From the NCBI RefSeq assembly GCF_001653715.1, contig NZ_LWHQ01000010.1, positions 260,461 to 296,910 on the forward strand: 36,450 nucleotides of DNA, given 5' to 3'. Source of the stretch: Methylobacterium platani. GTDB lineage: Bacteria > Pseudomonadota > Alphaproteobacteria > Rhizobiales > Beijerinckiaceae. Each line of letters begins with the position of its first letter. Position 1 is the stretch's first letter. The notes below the pieces were generated by a model that had not been told where the DNA came from, ran no database searches, and worked only from the letters and a program-made list of their open reading frames with translations. The position numbers and the translations under genes are program-made. Positions 13,558 through 21,388 of this stretch are shown piece by piece.

Positions 13558-14794
13558 CGACTGCTTCGCCTTCGGCGGTCCCCTGCTCTCCGTCGAGGAG
13601 GCGACCGCCCTGATCGCCGAGCGCCTGCCGGTCGTCGCCGGGGCCGAGACGCTGCCCCTCGTCGAGGCCGACGGGCGGATCGCCGCCGCGGACGTGGCTG
13701 CCGGCCTCGACCTGCCGCCCTTCGACAATTCCGCCGTCGACGGCTACGCCGTGCGCTTCGCCGACCTCGCGCCCGGCGCGGAGACCCGCCTGCCGGTGCG
13801 CGGGCGCCTGCCCGCCGGCGCCGCGCCGGACGCCGCCGCGGTCGCAGGGTTCGCGACGCGGATCTTCACCGGCGCCGCCATGCCGCCGGGGGCCGACACG
13901 GTGTTCATGCAGGAGGACGTGCGGCGCGAGGGCGACGCGGTCGTGCTGCCCGCAGGCCTCCGGTGCGGGGCCAATCGCCGGCTCGCCGGCGAGGACGTCG
14001 GCCGCGCCAGCCTCGTGATCCCGGCCGGCCGCCGGCTCGCCCCGCCGGACCTCGCGCTCGCCGCCGCCACCGGCCACGCGACGATCGCGGTGCGCCGCCG
14101 CCTGCGGGTCGCGGTGTTCTCGACCGGCGACGAGCTGACCGAGCCGGGCGCGCCGTTGCGGCCGGGCGCGATCCACGATTCGAACCGGGTGCTCCTCGTC
14201 GCGCTGCTGCGCCGCCTCGGCGCCGAGGTGAGCGACCTCGGCATCCTGCGCGACGACCCCGGCGCCCTGCCGGGGCGGCTGCGGGCGGCCGCCGCCGGCC
14301 ACGACCTGATCGTCACCTCGGGCGGCGTCTCGACCGGGGAGGAGGACCACGTCAAGGCGGCGGTGGAGGCGGTGGGCCGGCTGGTGTTCTGGCGCCTCGC
14401 GATCAAGCCCGGCCGGCCGGTCGCGATGGGCCTCATCGGCGACACCGCCTTCGTCGGCCTGCCGGGCAACCCGGTCGCGGTCTACGTCACGCTGCTGTTC
14501 GTGGTCCGCCCGCTCATCGCCCGTCTCGGCGGCGCCCTGCTCGATCCGCCCCCGAGCGAGCCCGCCCGCGCCGCTTTCGCCTACGCCAAGAAGGCCGGCC
14601 GGCGGGAATACGTCCGGGTCTCGCTGCGGCGGGGCGCCGACGGGGCGGTGGAGGCGGTGAAGTTCCCCCGCGACGGTGCCGGCGTGCTGTCCTCGCTCAC
14701 CGGCAGCGACGGGCTCGCCGAGCTGCCGGAGGCGGTGACCCGGGTGGAGGCGGGCGACCGGATCGCGGTGTTCCGCCACCCGCTGCTGTGGTGA
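13541..14794 (+). CDS. moeA: Molybdopterin molybdenumtransferase MoeA
   Basis: A 417-residue canonical MoeA starting at ATG 13541, inside the 3' end of mobB. The conserved motifs are all intact: FDNSAVDGYAV (61-71), MPPGADTVFMQEDV (114-127), STGDELTEPG (194-203), TSGGVSTGEEDHVK (259-272) and LPGNPVAVYV (307-316). MoeA inserts molybdate into adenylated molybdopterin in the cytoplasm. This is the functional copy; the two MoeA-related proteins upstream probably have specialised roles. Stop codon TGA is at 14792-14794, and about 100 bases of non-coding DNA follow, so the molybdenum block likely ends here. The mobB-moeA coupling supports balanced supply of cofactor for a dinucleotide-type molybdoenzyme such as formate dehydrogenase. 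Confidence 0.95.
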   Translation: MAQLTDDCFAFGGPLLSVEEATALIAERLPVVAGAETLPLVEADGRIAAADVAAGLDLPPFDNSAVDGYAVRFADLAPGAETRLPVRGRLPAGAAPDAAAVAGFATRIFTGAAMPPGADTVFMQEDVRREGDAVVLPAGLRCGANRRLAGEDVGRASLVIPAGRRLAPPDLALAAATGHATIAVRRRLRVAVFSTGDELTEPGAPLRPGAIHDSNRVLLVALLRRLGAEVSDLGILRDDPGALPGRLRAAAAGHDLIVTSGGVSTGEEDHVKAAVEAVGRLVFWRLAIKPGRPVAMGLIGDTAFVGLPGNPVAVYVTLLFVVRPLIARLGGALLDPPPSEPARAAFAYAKKAGRREYVRVSLRRGADGAVEAVKFPRDGAGVLSSLTGSDGLAELPEAVTRVEAGDRIAVFRHPLLW

Positions 14795-14898
14795 GGCGAA
14801 AGTCTCACACGCGACCTGTGCCAAGCTCGTCCGAAAGCCTGGACGCCCTCTTCGCGCCTGCCTAGGCTGCCGGCGTGTCGCAGGGGGAGTCGAGGTTC

Positions 14899-15687
14899 AT
14901 GGCCGTGTGTTCGTTGATGTCGCGCGTGGTGACGGGCGCGATGCTGGTGCTCGCGGCGACGCAGGCCCGGGCGGCGGAGGAGCCCTCCCGCCTCGACCAG
15001 GTCCTCGAGCGCAAGGTCCTGACCGTCTGCACGACCGGCGACTACCGGCCGTTCTCGTACCGCCCCGACGGCGCCAACGACTTCGTCGGCATCGACATCG
15101 ATCTCGCCCGCTCGCTCGCCAAGTCGCTCGATGCGGAGGCCGTCTTCGTCCAGACCAAGTGGTCGAACCTGCTCGCCGACTTCAAGGCGAAGTGCGACGT
15201 CGCGATGAGCGGCATCTCGGTGACGCTGCCGCGGCAGCGCGAGGCCTACTTCAGCGACATGTACCTGGTGAACGGCAAGGCGCCGATCGTCCGCTGCGAC
15301 GACGTCGCCAAGTACCAGACGACGGACGCCATCAACCAGCCCTCGACCCGCGTCGTCGTCAATCCCGGCGGCACCAACGAGAAGTTCGCCCGCGCCAACC
15401 TCGCCAGGGCGCAGATCCAGCTCTTTCCCGACAACCGCGTCATCTGGCAGGAGATCGCCCAGGGCCGCGCCGACGTCATGGTCGCCGAGTCCGTCGAGGT
15501 GAAGCTCCAGGAGAAGCTGCATCCGGGCCTCTGCGCGGTGAATCCCGACCGGCCGCTGCAATACGGCGAGATGGGCATCCTGCTCCCGCGCGGCGACGGG
15601 GTGTTCAAGGCCTATGTCGACCAGTGGCTGCACCTGGCGAAGGCCTCGGGCGAGTTCGAGCGGGTCGTCGACGCCAACATGAAGTGA
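14899..15687 (+). CDS. pheC: Periplasmic cyclohexadienyl (arogenate/prephenate) dehydratase-like protein
   Basis: A 262-residue protein starting at ATG 14899 behind GGGGGAG; GTG 14875 is an alternative. A signal peptide ends near QARA-AEEPS (residues 22-30). The fold is that of extracellular solute-binding family 3, but the sequence tracks Pseudomonas aeruginosa PheC closely as I recall it: TTGDYRPFSYR, MSGISVTLPRQREAYFS, NGKAPI, NPGGTNEKFARANL, HPGLCAVNP and YVDQWLHLAK. The Lys in NGKAPI (127) and the Glu in ESVEVKLQ (200) align with residues I believe are catalytic in PheC. It would convert prephenate or arogenate to phenylpyruvate or phenylalanine in the periplasm. A plain amino-acid-binding role is the alternative. 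No ABC permease or ATPase lies next to it, which favours the enzyme. Confidence 0.82.
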   Translation: MAVCSLMSRVVTGAMLVLAATQARAAEEPSRLDQVLERKVLTVCTTGDYRPFSYRPDGANDFVGIDIDLARSLAKSLDAEAVFVQTKWSNLLADFKAKCDVAMSGISVTLPRQREAYFSDMYLVNGKAPIVRCDDVAKYQTTDAINQPSTRVVVNPGGTNEKFARANLARAQIQLFPDNRVIWQEIAQGRADVMVAESVEVKLQEKLHPGLCAVNPDRPLQYGEMGILLPRGDGVFKAYVDQWLHLAKASGEFERVVDANMK

Positions 15688-15846
15688 GCCGCGATCGGCC
15701 GGCGCGTCGGGGCGGAGCAGGAGGCCCGGCCCGCCGCAAGGAAAGGGCAGGTCGGGCCCGCCGCTCGACTGCCGTGAACCTTGGCCATTCTCGCGCGTTG
15801 ATGCCCGCCGCCCGTGTGCGTGGGCGGTCAACCTGCGACGTGACGG

Positions 15847-16065
15847 ATGACCCTCGATACGATTCTCTCGACCCTCGCCGCCGACATCGCCGCTGCCGAG
15901 CGCCGCACCGAGGAATACGGCCTGACCGTGCGGATGGCGCTGATGACGGGCCGGACCGACGAGACCGCCGAACACGCCCTCTACCTGGAGCTGGACCGCC
16001 TGGCGCTCCTGCGCGACCGGCAATACGCCCTCCGGGACATGCAGCGCCTCCCGCTCGCCGCCTGA
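15847..16065 (+). CDS. Small hypothetical protein, 72 residues
   Basis: A short, almost wholly helical protein starting at ATG 15847 and ending TGA 16063-16065. The sequence is balanced in charge (IAAAERRTEEYGLTV, then LYLELDRLALLRDRQYAL) and would form an amphipathic helical hairpin or coiled coil. I do not recognise the family. It stands alone between the PheC-like gene and the convergent PAS gene. There is no strong ribosome site, so expression is uncertain. The 158 bases upstream (15689-15846) show no clear gene. Confidence 0.55.
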   Translation: MTLDTILSTLAADIAAAERRTEEYGLTVRMALMTGRTDETAEHALYLELDRLALLRDRQYALRDMQRLPLAA

Positions 16066-16236
16066 CCGCGCCCGCGGCGCCGAGGCGTCCCGGGACCGTC
16101 CTCGGCAGTACGGATCATACGGCTTCCGGACGATCCGTTCGGACGCCGCATGACCGGCCCGCGCGGCGAAGCCGCAGGCTTCACACGCCCGAGCGAAGCC
16201 GGCCTCCCATCCCGAAGCGATCGACCGGACAGCGGG

Positions 16237-16842
16237 TCAGTTCATCCGGCTGCGGCGCTCCTTGCGGGCAAGGACGGCGAGACAGCGGCCGAGCTCCAGC
16301 AGCAGCATGTCGGTCAGCTTCAGCAGGAAGGGCTGACCGGCCTCGGCGATCGCCTCGCGCACCGACAGGCACTGGTCGGCGGCCCGCTCGAGCGGGTGAC
16401 AGGCCTGCGGCGCCTCGATCCGCTGATCGTAGGAAACCTCGCTGAGATGCGCGCCCGTGATGTCGAGGAGGATGCCGCGTCCGCGCAGCGGCCGGCCGGT
16501 CTCGTCCAGCTCGTAGCGCCCGCGGGCGAGGACCCAGCGCACGTCGCCCTTGGCCGAGCGGACGCGGAACTCGGCGATGAAGGCGGCCCCCTGGGAGGCA
16601 TTGGCCGTCATGCGCGCGATGACGGCGTCCCGGTCGTCGGGATGGATGCAGGCGGCGAAGTCGGCCAGCGTGCCGCCGCGGGCGCGCTGCTCGGCGCTGG
16701 CCCACAGCGTCCCATGGACGTAATCGTCCGACCACAACCGGTCGCTCACGATGTCCCACTCCCACACACCGGTGTCACCGCCCAGATGCACGGGCTCTAG
16801 GAGATTTTTCTCTTGATGTTGAAAGGTTGCTGTACGACCCAC
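16237..16842 (-). CDS. Stand-alone PAS domain protein
   Basis: A 201-residue protein. No in-frame ATG exists upstream of the conserved part. The GTG at 16840-16842 follows GGAGGG (16847-16852) and is the likely start; TTG at 16852-16854 is the alternative. Residues about 20-125 form a PAS_3-type domain (GVWEWDIVSDRLWSDDYV, FAACIHPDDRDAVIARM, FRVRSAKGDVRWVLARGR, GRGILLDITGAH). A helical C-terminal region (AIAEAGQPFLLKLTDMLLLELGRCLAVL) follows, with a basic end. No kinase, GGDEF, EAL or DNA-binding domain is fused, so it may act on a partner. The gene is preceded by an AT-rich promoter unlike the surroundings, which suggests acquisition or strong regulation. Confidence 0.8.
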   Translation of the reverse strand: MGRTATFQHQEKNLLEPVHLGGDTGVWEWDIVSDRLWSDDYVHGTLWASAEQRARGGTLADFAACIHPDDRDAVIARMTANASQGAAFIAEFRVRSAKGDVRWVLARGRYELDETGRPLRGRGILLDITGAHLSEVSYDQRIEAPQACHPLERAADQCLSVREAIAEAGQPFLLKLTDMLLLELGRCLAVLARKERRSRMN

Positions 16843-17271
16843 GAGACCCTCCAAGCCGCCATTTTATCTTATTATATAATCCTATAACGATCGCATGCGG
16901 GATTTCAACCACCTCAGATCGTAGCGACGTCTTGTCCATTGCGGATCATCGACTTGATCGACGGAAATCAAGCGAAGGACTAACACCGTCCGGCAATTAA
17001 CAAATGATAGCACAAACCGGGCGCCGGGGCGTCACAACCTGTAGGGTTGCAATTACGAGAAAGACAACCCAACGGGCATCGGCGCCGGTGTCGTCACCGT
17101 CGCCGCAGCACATGTTCCGGAGGGCGCGGCGCCGGGTCGGCCAGCCGCGTCGATGCGAGCGAAAATCGCCGGGACGCTAGGTCTGCCTCCTACGGCCCCG
17201 TCCGGCAGGACGCCGGGCAGGGCGGCTCGCACGACGGCCGATCGTCGCCGCCCTCACGCCGGTTTCGCGAA
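16843..17271. other. Intergenic region, AT-rich near the PAS gene
   Basis: No gene is supported here. Roughly 16860-17010 is markedly AT-rich relative to the rest of the window and carries the PAS gene promoter; 17050-17271 returns to high GC. A 21-codon ATG reading (16862 leftwards) overlaps the PAS start region in another frame and is not supported. Confidence 0.5.
16881..16908 (-). promoter_or_regulatory. Predicted sigma-70-type promoter of the PAS gene
   Basis: On the minus strand TTGAAA (16903-16908) and TATAGG (16881-16886) are spaced by 16 bases, 40-60 bases before the PAS start. An AT-rich run follows to 16863. Confidence 0.45.
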
Positions 17272-18057
17272 TCACCGCGTGATCGCCCGGCCCGCATTCA
17301 CCCGCGCCGCCCAGTCCCTGGCCCGTGCCTCGCCCTTCAGGTCGACGAGCCGCGCCCCCGCCACGTCGGCGTTCCGGAAATCCGCTCCCGCGACGTCGGC
17401 CCCGGTCAGGTTGGCCCCGGACAGGTCGGCGCCCATCAGCACCGCGTCGGTGAGGTCGGCGCCGCGCAGGTCGGCATAGTCGAGCCGGGCACGGCCGAGA
17501 TCGGCGCCGTGCAGGTTCGCCCCCGTGAGGTTCACCGAGACGAACACCGTCCGCATCAGGCCCATCGACTGGTTCCTGATGTCGGCGCCGCCCTTCAGGC
17601 CGGCGAGGGTCGCACCGCTCAGGTTGGCGCCGCGGAAGTCGCCGATCGGGATCGCGCGGGTGAGGTCGGCGCCGCTGAAATTGGCATCGCGGGCGGTGAT
17701 GCCGAACATCCGTGCCGCCACGAGCCGGGCGCCGGCGAGATCCGCCTTGATGAACCAGGCTTGCTCGAGGTTGGCGCCGCTGAGGTCGGTGCCGCTCAGG
17801 CGCGTGCGGTTGAGGCGCGCGGTGCGCAGGTTGGCGCCCCGCAGGTCGAGCCCGGAGAGGTCGAGCCCGGACAGGGCCTTGCCCGACAGGTCGACCGGCC
17901 CGCCCCTGGCGATCAGGGCCTCGACGTCGGCGCGGGTCATCTCGGCCTGCGTCATCGCCGGCGAGGTCATGTCGGCGCCCAGCAGCATGTCCTGCTCGGC
18001 GGCGGCCGGGCCCGCCGCCAGAATCGCGAGCGCGGCGCAGAGGGTGAGGGCGCGCAT
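17272..18057 (-). CDS. Secreted pentapeptide-repeat protein
   Basis: A 261-residue protein starting at ATG 18055-18057, about 8 bases after GGGAG. A clear signal peptide (MRALTLCAALAILAAGPAAA, residues 1-20) precedes an acidic stretch. From about residue 55 to 240 there are continuous A-(D/N)-L-x-x pentapeptide repeats (DLSGLDLRGANLRTARL, ADLRGADLTDAVLMGADLSG), which should fold as a right-handed quadrilateral beta-helix. The export signal points to the periplasm. Cytoplasmic members include gyrase-protecting mimics, but the secreted position makes that role unlikely. The ligand is unknown. It lies downstream of the RND efflux pair on the same strand, 144 bases after its stop and beyond a stem-loop, so it is probably a separate unit. 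Confidence 0.85.
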   Translation of the reverse strand: MRALTLCAALAILAAGPAAAEQDMLLGADMTSPAMTQAEMTRADVEALIARGGPVDLSGKALSGLDLSGLDLRGANLRTARLNRTRLSGTDLSGANLEQAWFIKADLAGARLVAARMFGITARDANFSGADLTRAIPIGDFRGANLSGATLAGLKGGADIRNQSMGLMRTVFVSVNLTGANLHGADLGRARLDYADLRGADLTDAVLMGADLSGANLTGADVAGADFRNADVAGARLVDLKGEARARDWAARVNAGRAITR

Positions 18058-18162
18058 CGTGTCACTCCCGTCGGGATGCGGCGCCGATCGGTCGGGCGCC
18101 TGACTGTTGCCCGCAATAGAGCACCGCGCGGGCCCGGGAGCGAGGGGCACCAACGGCCAAGG

Positions 18163-18193
18163 GCACGGGCCGGCTCGTCGCGCCGGCCCGTGC
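18163..18193 (-). terminator. Stem-loop after the RND transporter gene
   Basis: Arms GCACGGGCCGG and CCGGCCCGTGC (11 bases each, perfect) surround a 9-base loop, beginning 8 bases after the RND stop. No T-run follows on the minus strand, so it may be a GC-rich pausing or mRNA-stabilising hairpin rather than a classical terminator. Confidence 0.55.
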
Positions 18194-18201
18194 GAAGCCG
18201 G

Positions 18202-21200
18202 TCAGTGGCTATGCGCGTGGTCCCGCGCCGGTTCCGGTGCGTGCACCGCCCCCGGCGCCCCGTCGAGGTTCTCCTCCCGCACGCGCTTCCTCTGGAAGAA
18301 CCGCATCGCGACGACGAAGAAGACCGGGACCAGGATCACCGCGAGCACGGTCGCCGAGATCATCCCGCCCATCACGCCGGTGCCGATCGCCTGCTGGCTC
18401 TTCGAGGCCGCGCCGGTCGCGATGGCGAGCGGCACGACGCCGAAGATGAAGGCGAGCGAGGTCATGACGATCGGCCGGAAGCGCAGGCGCGAGGCCTCGA
18501 CCGTGGCCGGCACCAGCCTGGTGCCGGGTTTCCAGAGCTCCCGCGCGAACTCGATGATCAGGATCGCGTTCTTGGCCGACAGGCCGATGATCGTGATGAG
18601 CCCGATCTTGAAGTACACGTCGTTGGGCATGTCCCGGATGAGCACGCCGGCGACCGAGCCGATCACGCCGAGCGGGATGACCAGCATCACCGCGAGCGGG
18701 ATCGACCAGCTCTCGTAGAGCGCGGCGAGGCACAGGAACACGATCAGCACCGACAAGGCCAGCAGCAGGGTCGCCTGCGAGCCGGCCTGCTTCTCCTGCA
18801 GCGACTGGCCGGTCCAGGCATAGCCGAAGCCCTTCGGCAGCTCCTTCATCAGCCGCTCCATCTCGGCGATCGCCTCGCCCGAGGTGAAGCCGGCCGCCGG
18901 CTCGCCGGTGAAGCGGACCGACTGGTAGCCGTTGAAGCCGATGATCTGGGCCGGGCCGACGCTCCACTTCAGGTGCGCGAAGGACGACATCGGCACCATC
19001 GTGCCCTGCTGGTTCTTGACGCCGTAATTGAGCAGGTCGGTGGCGTTGAGGCGCTGGTTGTCATCGGCCTGGACGATCACCCGCTGCATCTTGCCCCGGT
19101 TGGGGAAGTCGTTGGTGTAGACCGAGCCGAGATTGACCTGGATCGTGTCGTTGATGTCGGAGAAGTTGACGCCCAGCGCCGCCGCCTTCTCGCGGTCGAT
19201 CACCAGCTCCGCCTGCGGCGCGGGCGGCAGGCCCTCGACGTAGACGTTCTTGAGGATCGGGCTCTTGCGGGCGAGCGCCAGCAGCTGCTCCTGCGCCGCC
19301 ATCAGGGCCGCATAGCCCTTCTGGGCCCGGTCCTGGAGGCGGAAGCTGAAGCCCGAGGCGTTGCCGAGGTTGTCGATCGGCGGCGGCTCGAGGGCCTGGA
19401 TCACCGCGTCGCGATAGCTTCCCATCGCCTTGTTGGTGCCGGCGACGAGCGCTGCCGCCGACTGGTCCTTGCCGCGCTCCGACCAGGGCTTCAACGTCAC
19501 GAAGGCCTGCGAGGTCATCTGGCCTTGCCCCGAGAACGAGAAGCCGTTGACGATCGTCACGGTCGCCACGCCCGGCTGGGCCAGCAGGTGCTCCTCGGTT
19601 TTCTTCACCGCCGCCAGCGTGCGGTTGAACGAGGAGCCCGGCGGGGTCTGGATGTCGACGGTGAAGAAGCCCTGGTCCTCGACCGGCAGGAAGCCCTCGG
19701 GCAGACGCACGAAGGCGTAGGCCACGCCCGCGACCAGGATCAGGTAGACCACCATCATCCGGCCGGATTTCTTCACCGCCCAGGCGACGCCGCGGCCGTA
19801 GCGCGCGGTCTCGCGGTCGACGATGCGGTTGAACCAGCCGAAGAAGCCGCGCTTGGCGTGGTGATGGCCGGGCTCGACGGGTTTGAGCAGCGTGGCGCAG
19901 AGCGCCGGGGTGAGCGAGAGCGCCAGGAAGGCCGAGAAGGCGATCGAGGTCACCATCGCGATCGAGAACTGGCGGTAGATGATGCCGACGGAGCCGGGGA
20001 AGAACGCCATCGGGATGAACACCGCGACGAGCACCAGCGTGATGCCGATGATCGCGCCGGTGATCTGGCCCATCGCCTTGCGGGTCGCCTCCTTGGGCGA
20101 CAGGCCCTCCTCGGACATGATCCGCTCGACGTTCTCGACCACCACGATCGCGTCGTCGACCAGGATGCCGATCGCCAGCACCATGCCGAACATGGTGAGC
20201 ACGTTGATCGAGAACCCGGCGAGCAGCATGATCGTGCAGGTGCCGAGCAGCGCGATCGGCACCACGATCGTCGGGATCAGGGTGTAGCGGATGTTCTGCA
20301 GGAACAGGAACATCACGATGAACACCAGCACCACCGCCTCGACGAGGGTGTGAAGCACCTTCTCGATCGAGGCCTCGACGGCCGGGGTGATGTCGTAGGG
20401 GATGTCCCACTTCACCGTGTCGGGGAAGAACTGCGACAATTCCACCATCTTGGCACGGATCGCCTTGGCGGTGTCGAGCGCGTTGCCGTCCGGCGCCAGC
20501 GTCACCGAGATGCCGGCGGCCGGCCCGCCGTTGAGGCGGGTGGTGAACTTGTAGTCCTCGCCGCCGAGCTCGATCCGGGCGACGTCGCGCAGGCGCACGG
20601 TCGAGCCGTCGGGATTGGCCCGCAGGACCACCGCGCCGAACTCCTCGGGCGCCCGCATCTGGCCCTTGACGGTGATCGGATAGTTGACCGCGTTGGTCTC
20701 CGGGCTCGGCTGGGCGCCGACGGCGCCCGACGCGATCTGGACGTTCTGGCGGGTGATCGCCTGGGTCACGTCGGCGGCGTTGAGCGACAGGCCGCGCAGC
20801 TTGTCGGGGTCGATCCAGACCCGCAGCGACCGCTCGGTCGAGTACAGGGTGGCGCGCCCGACGCCCGGGATGCGACGGATCTCGTTGATGACGTTGCGGA
20901 TGAGGAAGTCGCCGAGCGCGACCTCGTCCATCGACCCGTCCTTGGAGACGAGGGTGATGATGTTGAGGGTCGCGGCGGACGCCTCCTCGACCAGGATGCC
21001 CTGCTGGCGCACCTCGGCCGGCAGACGCGCCTCGACGCGCTTCAGGCGGTTCTGCACCTCGACGCCGGCATAGCCCGGATCGGTGCCCGGCTCGAAATTC
21101 GCCGTGATCTCGATCACGCCGAACGAGTCGCTCGCCGATTCGAAGCTCTGGATGTTGGCGGCACCGTTCAGCTCATCCTCGATGAGGCGGGTCGTGCCGG

Positions 21201-21375
21201 TATAGAGGTCCTCCACCGAGGCGCCCGGGAAGGCGGTGGAGAGGGCGATCGAGGGCGGCGCGATGATCGGGTACTGCGCCACCGGCAGCATCGGGATCGT
21301 CAGCACGCCCCCTAAGCAGATGAACAGCGCGACGACCCAGGCGAAGATCGGCCGGTCGATGAAGAAGCTCGCCAA
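18202..21375 (-). CDS. HAE1-family RND multidrug efflux transporter
   Basis: This 1057-residue inner-membrane pump is close to AcrB/MexB in length. The start is TTG at 21373-21375, well placed behind GAGGAGGA; no suitable ATG lies near. It opens ASFFIDRPIFAWVVALFI, the standard first transmembrane helix. It has the proton-relay pair in GILVDDAIVVVENV (TM4), the GLSAKNAILIIEFA helix (TM10) with the relay Lys, and two large periplasmic loops. Short His-rich segments occur in the central cytoplasmic loop (EPGHHHAKRG) and at the C-terminus (DHAHSH). It expels hydrophobic drugs or solvents using proton motive force, in a complex with the adaptor encoded 13 bases upstream and an outer-membrane channel not encoded here. 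The plus-strand reading through this gene is a shadow. Confidence 0.96.
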   Translation of the reverse strand: MASFFIDRPIFAWVVALFICLGGVLTIPMLPVAQYPIIAPPSIALSTAFPGASVEDLYTGTTRLIEDELNGAANIQSFESASDSFGVIEITANFEPGTDPGYAGVEVQNRLKRVEARLPAEVRQQGILVEEASAATLNIITLVSKDGSMDEVALGDFLIRNVINEIRRIPGVGRATLYSTERSLRVWIDPDKLRGLSLNAADVTQAITRQNVQIASGAVGAQPSPETNAVNYPITVKGQMRAPEEFGAVVLRANPDGSTVRLRDVARIELGGEDYKFTTRLNGGPAAGISVTLAPDGNALDTAKAIRAKMVELSQFFPDTVKWDIPYDITPAVEASIEKVLHTLVEAVVLVFIVMFLFLQNIRYTLIPTIVVPIALLGTCTIMLLAGFSINVLTMFGMVLAIGILVDDAIVVVENVERIMSEEGLSPKEATRKAMGQITGAIIGITLVLVAVFIPMAFFPGSVGIIYRQFSIAMVTSIAFSAFLALSLTPALCATLLKPVEPGHHHAKRGFFGWFNRIVDRETARYGRGVAWAVKKSGRMMVVYLILVAGVAYAFVRLPEGFLPVEDQGFFTVDIQTPPGSSFNRTLAAVKKTEEHLLAQPGVATVTIVNGFSFSGQGQMTSQAFVTLKPWSERGKDQSAAALVAGTNKAMGSYRDAVIQALEPPPIDNLGNASGFSFRLQDRAQKGYAALMAAQEQLLALARKSPILKNVYVEGLPPAPQAELVIDREKAAALGVNFSDINDTIQVNLGSVYTNDFPNRGKMQRVIVQADDNQRLNATDLLNYGVKNQQGTMVPMSSFAHLKWSVGPAQIIGFNGYQSVRFTGEPAAGFTSGEAIAEMERLMKELPKGFGYAWTGQSLQEKQAGSQATLLLALSVLIVFLCLAALYESWSIPLAVMLVIPLGVIGSVAGVLIRDMPNDVYFKIGLITIIGLSAKNAILIIEFARELWKPGTRLVPATVEASRLRFRPIVMTSLAFIFGVVPLAIATGAASKSQQAIGTGVMGGMISATVLAVILVPVFFVVAMRFFQRKRVREENLDGAPGAVHAPEPARDHAHSH

Positions 21376-21388
21376 GGCTCGGTCCTCC

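Noticed and set aside
14899..15687. Ordinary amino-acid ABC binding protein
   Set aside because: Sequence follows PheC through most of its length and no permease or ATPase genes are adjacent, though this is not excluded.
16799..16862. 21-codon ATG reading overlapping the PAS gene start
   Set aside because: No ribosome site; it lies in the AT-rich leader and has no recognisable sequence.
17047..21315. Plus-strand open frame of more than 1400 codons
   Set aside because: It is the antisense of the pentapeptide and RND genes, has His/Asp/Arg-rich composition without any family motif, and results from GC bias.
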